A stretch of 64,000 nt of DNA from CAVRCA01 sp963719345 (GTDB lineage: Bacteria > Pseudomonadota > Alphaproteobacteria > Acetobacterales > Acetobacteraceae). The notes below the pieces were generated by a model. The model did no database searches, was not told the DNA's origin, and was given only the letters and a program-made list of their open reading frames with translations. This document shows, in pieces, positions 52,377 through 61,663 of this stretch; the stretch's first letter is position 1; the number at the start of each line of letters is the position of its first letter. Made by a program: the position numbers and the translations under genes. The stretch lies in assembly GCA_963719345.1 (NCBI GenBank), contig CAVRCA010000003.1, forward strand, positions 756,191 to 820,190, in the 5' to 3' direction.

Positions 52377-53535
52377 ATGACCCGCGTGGCGTTTCCCGGA
52401 TCGTTCCCCTTGCGGGCGGATGAAGACCTTGCCTCGGCGGGAACTCGACCGTCCTCCGCATCCGTGCCGTCCACCGCGCAATCGCGGAGTTGCGACGTGG
52501 TATTCCCGTGCTGCTCGTCGGCGAGCACCCGCTCGTCCTGGTCGCCGCCGAGACCGTCGGCGCGACCGGCCTGACCGAGTTCGCCTCGCTCGCCGGTGAT
52601 ACGGCAGTATTGCTGCTCGCACCGGTGCGGGCCTCCTCGGTCCTGCACCAGCCGGTGCCCCGGTCGTCGCAGGCGATGGCGGTCCGGCTGCCCAATTTCC
52701 CGTTCGATCCGGTGGTCCTCCGGAGCCTGGCTGATCCGACCGCCGAGCAGCTGCTGCCCGAGCCACCGGTCGCCGCCACGCCACCGCCGCTGGCCGGGGT
52801 CGCCTTGGCGCTGGTCAAGCTCGGTCGGCTGCTTCCCGCCGTGCTGGCGGCCCCCGCCCGCCTGGATGCGCCGCAGGTCGCGGCGCAGCTCCGCCTGCTG
52901 TCGCTGCCGGCCGGTGACGTCGCCGCCTATCCGGGAGCGCTGGCGGCCAGCCTGCGACGGGTTTCGGAAGCTCCCGTCCCGCTCGAAAACGCGCCCGACG
53001 CGCGCGTCGTCGCCTTCCGCGGCCATGATGCCGGGATCGAGCACCTCGCGATCGTGATCGGCGCCCCCGAGCTCGAAGAGGCGCCGCTGGTGCGCATCCA
53101 CTCGGAATGCTTCACCGGCGATCTGCTCGGCAGCCTGCGCTGCGACTGCGGCGCACAGCTGCGCGGTGCGATCAGTCGGATCGCCGAGGAGGGCGCCGGC
53201 GTGCTGCTCTATCTCGCGCAGGAGGGCCGCGGCATCGGCCTGGTCAACAAGCTGCGGGCCTATACGCTGCAGGACGGGGACTGGACACGCTCGATGCCAA
53301 CCGGGCGCTCGGCTGGGACGCCGACGAGCGCAATTTCCTCTTTGCCGCCACGATGCTGCGCGAGCTGGGGGTGCCGCGGGTCCGGCTGTTGACCAACAAC
53401 CCGGAGAAGATGACCGGGCTCGCCGCCTGTGGCGTGGAGGTCATCGGGCGCGAGAAGCACGCTTTCGCCCCCAACGGGGTCAACGACCAGTATCTCGCGA
53501 CCAAGGCGGAACGGTTCGGCCACCTGCTCGGGTGA
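52377..53535 (+). CDS. ribA: GTP cyclohydrolase II (RibA) with long N-terminal region, frameshifted
   Basis: GTP cyclohydrolase II opens GTP in the first step of riboflavin synthesis. The C-terminal domain shows the zinc-binding HSECFTGDLLGSLRCDCGAQ, YLAQEGRGIGLVNKLRAY and, in another frame, LTNNPEKMTGLAACGVEV. A missing base near 53275 breaks DANRALGWDADERNF from the preceding part. An N-terminal region of about 180 residues (RRGIPVLLVGEHPLVLVAAE) resembles a reduced, inactive DHBP-synthase-like module seen in related RibA proteins. The start is uncertain: ATG 52377 needs a frameshift near 52435, otherwise a TTG at 52490 is the first in-frame initiator. The upstream 300 bp (52078-52376) hold nothing I recognise and no FMN riboswitch. 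Confidence 0.82.
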
Positions 53536-53557
53536 ACCCGCACAGGATGACGCCGCG

Positions 53558-54051
53558 ATGACCGAAGCTCTGGTCGAGGCCGACGGACGGCTGACTTTTC
53601 ACGGCCGAACGTTCCGCGCCGCCCTCGGCCGAGGCGGCGTTCGGGCGGACAAGCAGGAGGGCGACGGCGCGACGCCATCCGGCTTGCTGCCGCTCGGCGC
53701 GTCCTCTACCGGGCCGATCGCGGCGCGCCCCAGCCAGCCAGCTTGTCGATCGAGCCGCTGGGTCCGAGCGACGGCTGGTGCGACGATCCCTCCCACCCGG
53801 ACTACAATCGTCCGGTCCGTCTGCCGCACGCCGCGCGTTGCGAGGCCTTATGGCGCAGCGACGGCGTCTACGACGTTATCGCGATCCTGGGCTGGAACGA
53901 TGCGCCCGTCGTGCGCGGGCGCGGGTCGGCGATCTTCCTGCACGTGGGCCGCCCCGACTTGGCGCCGACCGAGGGATGCGTTGCCCTCCCGCTTCTCGAA
54001 CTTCGCGCGCTGCTGGCGGTGGGCCTGACGGCGCTGCGGGTCCAGGCCTGA
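53558..54051 (+). CDS. L,D-transpeptidase (YkuD) family protein, frameshifted
   Basis: This is a YkuD-domain protein of about 164 residues that would cross-link or modify peptidoglycan, though no signal peptide is visible. The first frame has RLTFHGRTFRAALGRGGVRA and KQEGDGATPSGLLPL. One base is missing near 53700, and the second frame has DDPSHPDYNRPVRLPH, VIAILGWNDAPVVRGRGSAI, FLHVGRPDLAPTEGCVALPL. The latter includes the catalytic His (FLHVG) and Cys (TEGCVAL). This cytosolic-type short YkuD group is common in alphaproteobacteria. It lies 22 bp after ribA on the same strand. Confidence 0.84.
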
Positions 54052-54081
54052 CCGCACCCAAACCGGCTGATTGGATAACGA

Positions 54082-54690
54082 TCAGGGCGCCGGCAAGGCC
54101 TGTTGCTCGACCGGTGCCGGCGGGCCGGTCGTCGGGTTGACGATCCAGTCACCGAGGTGATGCCGCATCTGGTACTCGAGCTCGACATTGAGCTGGTCCA
54201 TCAGCTGCTTGGTCAGCTCGTAGCGGGCGCGCCGGTCGCCACCGACATTGCTGCGGTGGGCGGTGACACGCGCTTCGACGAACGCGACCCGCTCGTCAGC
54301 CGGGGTGTAGATGTCGAGTTCGACCGCTGCCGCGCCCTGGTAGCCGTCCCCAACCCGCGAAATGCTGGCGTCGTCGATGGCAAGCACCGCGCGACCGGTC
54401 GTCCCGACCGCCCTGAGCCGGTCCTCCGCCATCGCCCGGATTGCCGCGTCAAGCGTCGTCGGCTCGCTGGCCTCGGCGGGCGGGGTGCTCGCGGGCGCTC
54501 GCCGCCGCTCGACCGTCACGGCGCCGACGTTCAACCCGATCGGCGTCAGGTAATCGTAGCGCAGGGGCTCGAACCGCTCGGCGACGGCTGGCGCCTCGTC
54601 GGCGCCGCTGCCGCCGGTGCCGACGCAGGCGGACACCGGCAGCAGCGCGGACAAGACGAGGATGCCGACCGAGCGACGGCCGAGCGTCAT
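54082..54690 (-). CDS. Putative lipoprotein of unknown function
   Basis: This 202-residue protein begins with a lipoprotein-type signal (SVGILVLSALLPVSACVGTG), with the lipidation cysteine at about residue 22. The mature part has YDYLTPIGLNVGAVTVERRR, conserved-looking VELDIYTPADERVAFVEARV and a C-terminal helical ELTKQLMDQLNVELEYQMRH. No domain name is certain. The ATG at 54690 overlaps the hslO stop by 4 bp, so it is coupled to hslO. It is probably attached to a membrane facing the periplasm. Confidence 0.75.
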   Translation of the reverse strand: MTLGRRSVGILVLSALLPVSACVGTGGSGADEAPAVAERFEPLRYDYLTPIGLNVGAVTVERRRAPASTPPAEASEPTTLDAAIRAMAEDRLRAVGTTGRAVLAIDDASISRVGDGYQGAAAVELDIYTPADERVAFVEARVTAHRSNVGGDRRARYELTKQLMDQLNVELEYQMRHHLGDWIVNPTTGPPAPVEQQALPAP

Positions 54691-55679
54691 TCGGGCGACG
54701 ATCCCTCGCCCGGCGGCTGGCCGGCGGGGGCGAGCGTTCCGCGCACTTCGTCGCGGCGGAACCGGAAGTCGAAATTGCAGAACTCGCAGGTCATCACGAT
54801 GTCGCCGTCCACCGCCATGTGGTCGAGGTCGTCCGGCGGGAAGCCCTCCAGGATGCCGGACAGGCGCTGGCGGGAACACCGGCAGCCGTAGGAGAGCGCG
54901 CGGGCGCGATCGAGCGCCACGCCCTCGGTGTGGAACAGCCGGTACAGCAGGCGGTCGGGCGGCAGCTCGTCGTCGAGCAGCTCGCCGTCGGTCAGGGTCG
55001 CTCCGAGGGCGACCGCGGCGCGCCAGCTCTCCTCCTGATCGCGGGCGTCGAGGGCGGGATCAACGCCTCCCTCGCCGGCGACCTTTTCCAGGATCAGGCC
55101 GCCGGCCCGCCAGCCGGAAACGGTCTCGGCGCAGGCCAACTGGACGAAGCAGCTAATCTGCTCGCTGGTCTGGAAGTAATGCAGCGCCATGTCGGCGAGA
55201 CCGGCGCCCTCGATGCTGACGATGCCCTGGTGGCGGTCGGTATCGGGCCCCTGATCGACGGTGAAGGCGAGATAGCCTTTGCCCAACAGGTCCTCCGCCG
55301 AGGGTTTGGGGTGGCGCGCCATCAGCCCCGCGAGCTTGGCCTCGTCGGCGCGGGCATAGCCGCGCAGCGCCCCGGTATCGGTGCAGTCGGCCAGCAGCAT
55401 CGGCACGGCGCCGTCGCCCTTGACCTGCAGGCTGAACGAGCCACGGAATTTCAGGGCGGTGGACAGGCCGGCCGCGAGGGCCAGCGCCTCGCCCATGAGC
55501 CGCCGCAGCACGGGTGGATTGGCGTGGCGGGTGAGCAGCGCGTCAGCCAGCGGCCCGAGCCGGATCAACCGGCCACGAACCGGCCGGCGCGGCAGGTAGA
55601 AGCGCGTCACGCCGCGCGGCACGACGATGTCGGGGACGGCCGGTCGCAGGCTGTCGAGGAAGGCGGGAGTTTCAGGCAT
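54687..55679 (-). CDS. hslO: Redox-regulated chaperone Hsp33
   Basis: Hsp33 is a holdase activated by oxidation of a zinc-binding cysteine cluster. The 330-residue protein has the N-terminal fold with FSLQVKGDGAVPMLLADCTD, GKGYLAFTVDQGPDTDRHQG and HYFQTSEQISCFVQLACAET. The C-terminal redox switch is present: YGCRCSRQRL and VMTCEFCNFDFRF supply CxC and CxxC. The start ATG is at 55679. The stop overlaps the downstream lipoprotein gene. The call is secure. Confidence 0.93.
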   Translation of the reverse strand: MPETPAFLDSLRPAVPDIVVPRGVTRFYLPRRPVRGRLIRLGPLADALLTRHANPPVLRRLMGEALALAAGLSTALKFRGSFSLQVKGDGAVPMLLADCTDTGALRGYARADEAKLAGLMARHPKPSAEDLLGKGYLAFTVDQGPDTDRHQGIVSIEGAGLADMALHYFQTSEQISCFVQLACAETVSGWRAGGLILEKVAGEGGVDPALDARDQEESWRAAVALGATLTDGELLDDELPPDRLLYRLFHTEGVALDRARALSYGCRCSRQRLSGILEGFPPDDLDHMAVDGDIVMTCEFCNFDFRFRRDEVRGTLAPAGQPPGEGSSPE

Positions 55680-55835
55680 GTCGCCAAGATAAGCGCGCGA
55701 CGGCGTTCGGGCTACCGCACGCCGGTCAGGGTTGCGCCGAGACAGTCCTGTCGTCGATAGGCGGCCGGACTCGCCTGCGATAGCGTCGGCCTCGCTGCGC
55801 CGGTGCGGTCGACGCGGGAAGGAACCAACACCACC

Positions 55836-57038
55836 ATGGGCGGGCGGGCTTGGAGCATTCTGATCGCCATCGCGCTCGCCCGGGTCGCGTTCGGCTACCA
55901 GTATCAGACCGTCGCCAGCCTGGCGCCCGACCTGATCGCGGCGTACCGGCTCGACTACACGGCCCTTGGCAGCCTGATCGGCGTGTTCGTCGCCCCCGGA
56001 ATCGCCCTCGCCCTGCCGCTGGGCTTGCTCGGTCGGCGCTACGGCGATGGATTAATCGTCGGGACGGGACTGACGCTGATGACCCTCGGGCCGGCGGTCT
56101 CGGCGCTGTACGGCGGCCCGTCCGGCATCGCCGTCGGGCGCGTGATCGCCGGCTGCGGCGCGGTGGGGATGATCGTGCTGCAGAGCAAGATCATCGCCGA
56201 CTGGTTCACGGGCCGCTGGTTCATGGTGGGGATCAGCGTGTCGGTCGCCGCCTATCCGATCGGGGTATCGGTGGCCCAGATCACGCTGCCGCCGGTCGCG
56301 GCACGGGGCGGATTGACGGCCGGCCTGCTCTCCGCCTGCGTCATCGCCGGCATCACGACGGTGCTGTTCCTCGCCTCCTACCGCCCGGCGCCGCATGCCG
56401 CCCCGGCGCCGCGCCGCTTCTCGCTGCCAAGTCGGCACGAATGCGTGCTGGTCACGGTCGCCGGGCTGATCTGGACCGCCTACACCGGCAGCTTCGCCGG
56501 CTTCGTCTCCTACGTGCCGTCGCTGCTCGCCGCCCGCGGGCAACCGGAATGGCTGGCAGCCACGGTGATTGCCGTCGTGACCTGGGGCAGCGTCGGCGCG
56601 ACGCTCGCGGGTGGCGGCCTCGCCGCCCGGTTCGGCGGGTTTGCCACCTTGGCACTGGGCACGGCCGTCGCGACGACAGCCTGCTTCGGCATTGCCCTCA
56701 CGGACTGGCCGTTGCTGTGCGCGGCGCTGTTCGGCGTCTTCGGCTCGCTGCCGGCCTCGACGGTGATGGCGGCCGGCACCTTATCCGCCCGTCCGGAGAA
56801 CCGCGCCGTCGGGATGGGCCTGTTCTACACTATCTACTATCTCGGCAACGCGCTGGCCCCTGCGCTGTGCGGCCGGGCCGCGGATCTGACCGGCGGCCCC
56901 GCCGGCGCGCTGTACGCGGCCGGCGTGATCGGCTTGCTGGCCATCCCGATGTGGCTGCTGCACGCACGGCTGCGCGCCGCGCCGGAGCGCCGCTCGCGGC
57001 GGCAATTCGCTGACCCGCACGCACCCCGGCTAGATTAG
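55836..57038 (+). CDS. MFS transporter
   Basis: This is a 400-residue major facilitator with about twelve membrane segments and a very short N-terminal tail. It includes the first segment WSILIAIALARVAFGYQYQT, the loop motif PLGLLGRRYGDGL resembling MFS motif A, and ECVLVTVAGLIWTAYTGSFA opening the second half. The substrate is unknown. I use the ATG at 55836 with a GGGAAGGAA site; a GTG at 55803 is possible. It precedes the PrpD gene by 23 bp and likely imports the compound handled by the cluster, which is inference. Confidence 0.86.
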   Translation: MGGRAWSILIAIALARVAFGYQYQTVASLAPDLIAAYRLDYTALGSLIGVFVAPGIALALPLGLLGRRYGDGLIVGTGLTLMTLGPAVSALYGGPSGIAVGRVIAGCGAVGMIVLQSKIIADWFTGRWFMVGISVSVAAYPIGVSVAQITLPPVAARGGLTAGLLSACVIAGITTVLFLASYRPAPHAAPAPRRFSLPSRHECVLVTVAGLIWTAYTGSFAGFVSYVPSLLAARGQPEWLAATVIAVVTWGSVGATLAGGGLAARFGGFATLALGTAVATTACFGIALTDWPLLCAALFGVFGSLPASTVMAAGTLSARPENRAVGMGLFYTIYYLGNALAPALCGRAADLTGGPAGALYAAGVIGLLAIPMWLLHARLRAAPERRSRRQFADPHAPRLD

Positions 57039-57061
57039 CCGCACACCGCCAAGGACCTCGG

Positions 57062-58435
57062 ATGACCGCATCGCCGCCCGCCAGCGAACGCCTCGGCTCG
57101 TTCGTCGCCACGCTCGAGTACCGGGATATTCCCGCCGAGGCGGTGGCACAGGCCCGTCGCATGTTCCTCGACGCCACCGGCTGCGCCCTCGCGGCGTGGC
57201 GCGAGGATAGCCGCAAGGCAGAGATCGCGCGCACCCTGGTCGCGGAGTTCGCCGCCCATGGCCGGTCGAGCATCGTCGGCGGCGGCCGCAGCCATCCGGC
57301 GCTGGCGGCGCTGGCGAACGGCATCTTGGTCAACGCGGCTGACAATGACGACACCCACAAGCGCGCCCTGATCCATGTCGGCTCGGTCGTGGTGCCGGCG
57401 GCACTCGCGGTCTGCGAGGATCGCGGGCTCACCGGACGCGATCTGATCGTCGCGATGGTCGGCGGCTACGAGGTGACGGCCCGCGTCGGCTTGGCGGTAA
57501 TGCCGACGCACTACCGGTTCTGGCATTCGACGGCGACCAACGGCACGTTCGGCGCGGCGGCCGCGGCGGCCAAGGCGATGGGGCTCGACGCCGCTCAGGT
57601 GCAGACGGCGCTCGGCTTCGCCGGCACCCAGGCGGCCGGGCTGAACGCCTTCTTCGAAACCGGGGACGATACGAAAAGCCTTCACCCCGGCAAGGCGGCC
57701 ATGCACGGCGTGCTGTCGGCCCGGCTGGCCGCCCTGGGCGCTTCCAGCCCGCCGGACATTTTCGGTCACCCGAAAGGTTATCTTGCGGCGTACAGCGCCA
57801 AGCCCGACGCGGACGCGCTGACCCGCGGGTTGGGGCAGGTCTGGGAGGTGTCGCAGAACGGCTACAAGCCATATCCGTCCATCCTCGCCAGCCACTCGCC
57901 GATCGGAGCGGCGCTGGAGATCGTGCGACGACATGCGCCCGATCCCGCCCGGATCGACAGCATCGCCGTCAGCACCTACTCCACCGTGAAATCGCATTTT
58001 TCCAGCAAGCTGGTCGACAGCGCCATGGCTGCGCGCCTGTCGGTACCCTATTGCGTCGCCATCGCCTGTGTGGATGGCGCGGCCGGCCAGCCCCAGTTCC
58101 AGCCGGACCGCTTCCGGGACAAGCTGGTGCGCCGCGTGCTGGAGCGAACCGAAGTGATCGCCGATCCCGAGCTGACGAAACTGTACCCGGAGAAATTCCC
58201 GGCCCGCGTCGTGGTGACGATGGCGGATGGCGAGGTGGTGCAGGCCGAGATGATGTACCCCAAGGGAGACCCGCAAAACCCGTTGTCCGACGATGAGCTG
58301 GGACAGAAATTCCGCGACAACGCGCGCGACGTCATCCCGGCGGATGCGGCCGAGCGGTTCATCGCCGCCGCCATGCGGCTCGACGACCTGACCGATCTCG
58401 CCGACCTCATGTCGCCGCTGCGCCAACAGGGATGA
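57062..58435 (+). CDS. MmgE/PrpD family protein
   Basis: This 457-residue protein belongs to the MmgE/PrpD fold, which includes 2-methylcitrate dehydratase and cis-aconitate decarboxylase/IDS-epimerase-like enzymes. Typical segments are RMFLDATGCALAAWREDSRK, the NAADNDDTHKRALIHVGSVV active-site histidine region, GYEVTARVG, KSLHPGKAAMHGVLSARLAA and KPYPSILASHSPIGAALEIV. The exact reaction is unknown; dehydratase, epimerase and decarboxylase members share these motifs. Its stop overlaps the next LLM gene's start. It is part of the MFS-PrpD-LLM-OsmC-MFS cluster. Confidence 0.88.
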   Translation: MTASPPASERLGSFVATLEYRDIPAEAVAQARRMFLDATGCALAAWREDSRKAEIARTLVAEFAAHGRSSIVGGGRSHPALAALANGILVNAADNDDTHKRALIHVGSVVVPAALAVCEDRGLTGRDLIVAMVGGYEVTARVGLAVMPTHYRFWHSTATNGTFGAAAAAAKAMGLDAAQVQTALGFAGTQAAGLNAFFETGDDTKSLHPGKAAMHGVLSARLAALGASSPPDIFGHPKGYLAAYSAKPDADALTRGLGQVWEVSQNGYKPYPSILASHSPIGAALEIVRRHAPDPARIDSIAVSTYSTVKSHFSSKLVDSAMAARLSVPYCVAIACVDGAAGQPQFQPDRFRDKLVRRVLERTEVIADPELTKLYPEKFPARVVVTMADGEVVQAEMMYPKGDPQNPLSDDELGQKFRDNARDVIPADAAERFIAAAMRLDDLTDLADLMSPLRQQG

Positions 58436-59823
58436 GCCGCGTGGCCAAAACGATCCGGCTGAACGCCTTCGACATGAACTGCATCGTCCACCAGTCGCCG
58501 GGACTGTGGACGCATCCGCGCGACCGCGCCGACACCTACAACACGCTCGAATACTGGACCGATCTGGCGCGCACGCTGGAGCGCGGCAAGTTCGACGCGC
58601 TGTTCCTCGCCGACGTGCTCGGCATCTACGACGTCTACCAGGGCTCGCCGCGCACCGCGCTCGAGCACGCCGTGCAGGTGCCGGTGAACGACCCGCTGAT
58701 GGTCATCCCGGCGATGGCGACGGTGACGCGAAACCTCGGTTTCGGCGTGACCTGCGCGCTGACCTACGAGCACCCCTATCCGTTCGCCCGCCGCATGTCG
58801 ACGCTCGACCACCTCACGAAGGGGCAAATCGGCTGGAACATCGTGACCGGCTACCTGAACAGCGCCGCCCAGGGCATGGGGCTTACCGAGCAGCATGACC
58901 ACGACACGCGGTACGAGATCGCCGAGGAGTACATGCAGGCGGTCTACAAGCTGTGGGAAGGGAGCTGGGAGGATGGTGCCGTGCTGCGCGACCGCGCCGG
59001 CCGCCGGTTTGCCGATCCCGACAAGATCCATCGTATCCATCACGAGGGCACCTATCTGCGAATGGACGCGATCCACCTGTGCGAACCGTCGCCGCAGCGC
59101 ACGCCGTTGCTGTATCAGGCGGGCGCGTCGGGGCGCGGGCGGCAGTTCGCCGCGCAGCACGCCGAGTGCGTGTTCATCAACGGCCCCTCCAAGCAGGTGA
59201 TCGCCCCGATCGTCGCCGACATCCGCAAGCGGGCCGCCGCGCTCGGGCGCAATCCCGCGGAAATCCTGATCTTCACAATGATGACGGTCATCACCGGCGA
59301 GACCGGGGCGGCGGCACGGGCCAAGCTTGAGGACTATCGCGCGCATGTCAGCGAGGATGGCGCGCTTGCGCTGATGTCGGGCTGGACCGGCCTTGATTTC
59401 TCCACATTGCCGCTCGACGAGCCGCTGCGCTTCGACAACCGCGGCGCGATGACGTCGGCGCTGGAAGCGTTCACCATCGCCGACCCGGAGCGCGTCTGGA
59501 CCGTGCGCGAGATCGCCAAGCACGCCGCGATCGGCGGTCGCGGCCCGGTGGTCGTCGGCTCGCCGCAGGAGGTCGCGGACGAGATGCAGGCATGGGTCGC
59601 CGACACCGACATCGACGGGTTCAATCTCGCCTACGCGGTCACGCCGGAGACGTTCGAGGATTTCGTCGACCTGGTGGTCCCCGAGCTGCAGCGCCGGGGC
59701 GTCTACAAGCGGGACTACCCGCCCGGCACGTTGCGCGAAAAACTCTATGGCGAAGGTCGAGCGAGGCTCACGTCCGAACATCCGGCTGCCGGTTATCGGG
59801 TCAGCTCAAAGGGAAATCCATGA
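58432..59823 (+). CDS. LLM class flavin-dependent monooxygenase (NtaA/SnaA/DszA type)
   Basis: This 463-residue luciferase-like enzyme is of the NtaA/SnaA/DszA group. It has LNAFDMNCIVHQSPGLWTHP, VIPAMATVTRNLGFGVTCAL, GQIGWNIVTGYLNSAAQGMG, TPLLYQAGASGRGRQFAAQH and GFNLAYAVTPETFEDFVDLV. These enzymes need reduced FMN from a partner reductase, and none is encoded nearby. The start overlaps the PrpD stop (ATGA), and the stop overlaps the OsmC start, so the three are translationally coupled. It is similar in type to the enzyme at 12.4 kb. The substrate is unknown. Confidence 0.9.
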   Translation: MSRVAKTIRLNAFDMNCIVHQSPGLWTHPRDRADTYNTLEYWTDLARTLERGKFDALFLADVLGIYDVYQGSPRTALEHAVQVPVNDPLMVIPAMATVTRNLGFGVTCALTYEHPYPFARRMSTLDHLTKGQIGWNIVTGYLNSAAQGMGLTEQHDHDTRYEIAEEYMQAVYKLWEGSWEDGAVLRDRAGRRFADPDKIHRIHHEGTYLRMDAIHLCEPSPQRTPLLYQAGASGRGRQFAAQHAECVFINGPSKQVIAPIVADIRKRAAALGRNPAEILIFTMMTVITGETGAAARAKLEDYRAHVSEDGALALMSGWTGLDFSTLPLDEPLRFDNRGAMTSALEAFTIADPERVWTVREIAKHAAIGGRGPVVVGSPQEVADEMQAWVADTDIDGFNLAYAVTPETFEDFVDLVVPELQRRGVYKRDYPPGTLREKLYGEGRARLTSEHPAAGYRVSSKGNP

Positions 59824-60326
59824 ACGCCGACGAACTCCGCGCCGTGCAGGCGCCGCTCAAGCTTCGCTATCGCGACACCCCGGAGGCGGCGCGCATCCCC
59901 GCCCACGCCGAGGCCGCGCTGGCCACCGACGACGTCGCCGCCACTGTTCCCTCGTGGCACGGCAGCGTGACCGCCGGCCTGCATCAGTCGGCCGGCGGAT
60001 CGGGAGAGCTCGCGTGTTCCGCCGACATGCTGTTGCAGGCGCTCGTTGCGTGCGCCGGCGTGACGTTGCGCGCCGTCGCCACCGCCTACGGCGTCCAGAT
60101 CCGCCACGGTCGGGTGATCGCCGACGGGGTGTGGGACGTGCGCGGCACCCTCGGCATCGACAAGGCGACGCCGGTCGGCATGACCGACATCACTGTCCGT
60201 TTCGAGATCGACAGCGATGCCGACGATGCCAGGCTGCAGCGGATGATCGAGACCACCGAGCGCTACTGCGTCATCTTCCAGACCTTGAAGAACCCGCCGC
60301 GGCTCTCGGTCAGTCGCGCGGGCTGA
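59820..60326 (+). CDS. OsmC family protein
   Basis: This 168-residue protein has the OsmC/Ohr fold, often a thiol peroxidase for organic hydroperoxides. It shows RIPAHAEAALATDDVAATVP and the signature ADMLLQALVACAGVTLRAVA, with a cysteine in the VACAG helix. The second cysteine lies in TTERYCVIFQTLKNPP. Both cysteines sit where the Ohr/OsmC pair is expected. It is coupled by overlap to the LLM monooxygenase, so protection from peroxides formed by uncoupled turnover is plausible but inferred. An MFS gene starts 4 bp after its stop. Confidence 0.87.
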   Translation: MNADELRAVQAPLKLRYRDTPEAARIPAHAEAALATDDVAATVPSWHGSVTAGLHQSAGGSGELACSADMLLQALVACAGVTLRAVATAYGVQIRHGRVIADGVWDVRGTLGIDKATPVGMTDITVRFEIDSDADDARLQRMIETTERYCVIFQTLKNPPRLSVSRAG

Positions 60327-60330
60327 CGAT

Positions 60331-61630
60331 ATGTCGGCCGACACCCGGCCGTCCCGGCTCAGGCGCGCGATCCAGGCCGAGCGCTGGTCGCAGCTTTGGG
60401 CCGGCGTCGTGTGCATGGTGCTGATCGCCAATCTGCAATACGCCTGGACGCTGTTCGTTGATCCGATGCATCGGGCGCGAAGCTGGACCCTGGCCGAAAT
60501 CCAGTTCGCTTTCAGCATCTTCATCGCCACCGAGACCTGGATCACCCCGCTTGTCGGCTGGATCGTCGACCGGCTTGGACCCCGGCGCGGCCCCCCGATG
60601 ATGATCGCCGCCGGCGGCCTGCTCGTGGCAGCGGCCTGGGTGCTGAACGCCTACGCGGCAGAGCGATCGAAACGCTCTATGTCGGGGCCGCGATCGCCGG
60701 CATCGGCGCGGGCGCGATCTACGCGACCTGCGTCGGGAACGCGGTTAAGTGGTTTCCTGACAAGCGCGGGCTGGCGGTCGGGCTGCACGGCGGCCGGGTT
60801 CGGCGCGGGTGCCGCGCTCACGGTGGTGCCGATCAGCCTGCTGATCCAGCACGCAGGATACCAGGCGGCGTTCTTCTGGTTCGGCCTGGGCCAGGGAGCC
60901 GTGCTGCTGCTCGTGGCGCCGATCGTGCGGGCGCCGCTCGCCCGGCGAAGTGACCGCCGATGCCGCCTCGCGCGCGTGCAACAGACCGCCGTGTCCTCCT
61001 CGCCTGGTCAGGTGCTGCGTTCGCCGCTCTTCTGGCTGCTCTACGTCATGCTTACGGTCGTGTCCGCCAGCGGGCTGATGGCGACGGCGCAGATCGCCCC
61101 GATCGCCAGGGATTTCGGGCTGGATCGGACCGCGCTCTTCCTGGGCGCGAGCGCGCTCAACGTGGCTCTCGTGGTCGACAGCGTGATGAACGGATTGGCG
61201 CGGCCCTTCTTCGGCTGGGTGTCCGACCAGATCGGGCGCGAATACACCATGGCGATCGCGTTCACGCTCGGTGGGATCGGCTATTGGCTGCTGGCGAGCT
61301 TCGGCACGAGTCCTTGGAGCTTCGTGATCTTTGCCGCGCTGATCTTCTTCACCTGGGGGAAATCTTCAGCCTGTTCCCGTCCACCTGCACGGACCTATTC
61401 GGCACGCGCTATGCAACCACGAACGCCAGCCTGCTCTACACCGCCAAGGGACGTCGGCCTTCCTCGTGCCGCTCGCGAACGTGCTGAAGGATGCGACCGG
61501 CGGCTGGTACGCCGTGTTGGTGGCCTGCGCGGTTGCCAATTTGGCGGTGGTCGCGCTGGCGCTGTTCGTGCTGCGACCGCTGCGCGGCATGCATCATGCG
61601 CGGATCGTGGCGCAAGCGCGCGCGGGATGA
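60331..61630 (+). pseudogene. MFS transporter (oxalate/formate antiporter type), frameshifted
   Basis: This is an MFS permease of about 430 residues resembling the OFA family. The first frame has MVLIANLQYAWTLFVDPMHR and TETWITPLVGWIVDRLGPR. A middle portion, out of frame, reads GAAIAGIGAGAIYATCVGNA and VKWFPDKRGLAVG, then AAGFGAGAALTVVPISLLIQ. The later half has LMATAQIAPIARDFGLDRTA, and the end (FPSTCTDLFGTRYATTNASL, GGWYAVLVACAVANLAVVAL) is out of frame again, stopping at 61630. At least three or four indels are needed. The substrate may be a small organic acid, by family. It is the last gene of the PrpD-LLM-OsmC cluster. Confidence 0.82.
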
Positions 61631-61663
61631 CCACAACGGCGATCGCCTCTGGCCGCCGGCCTG

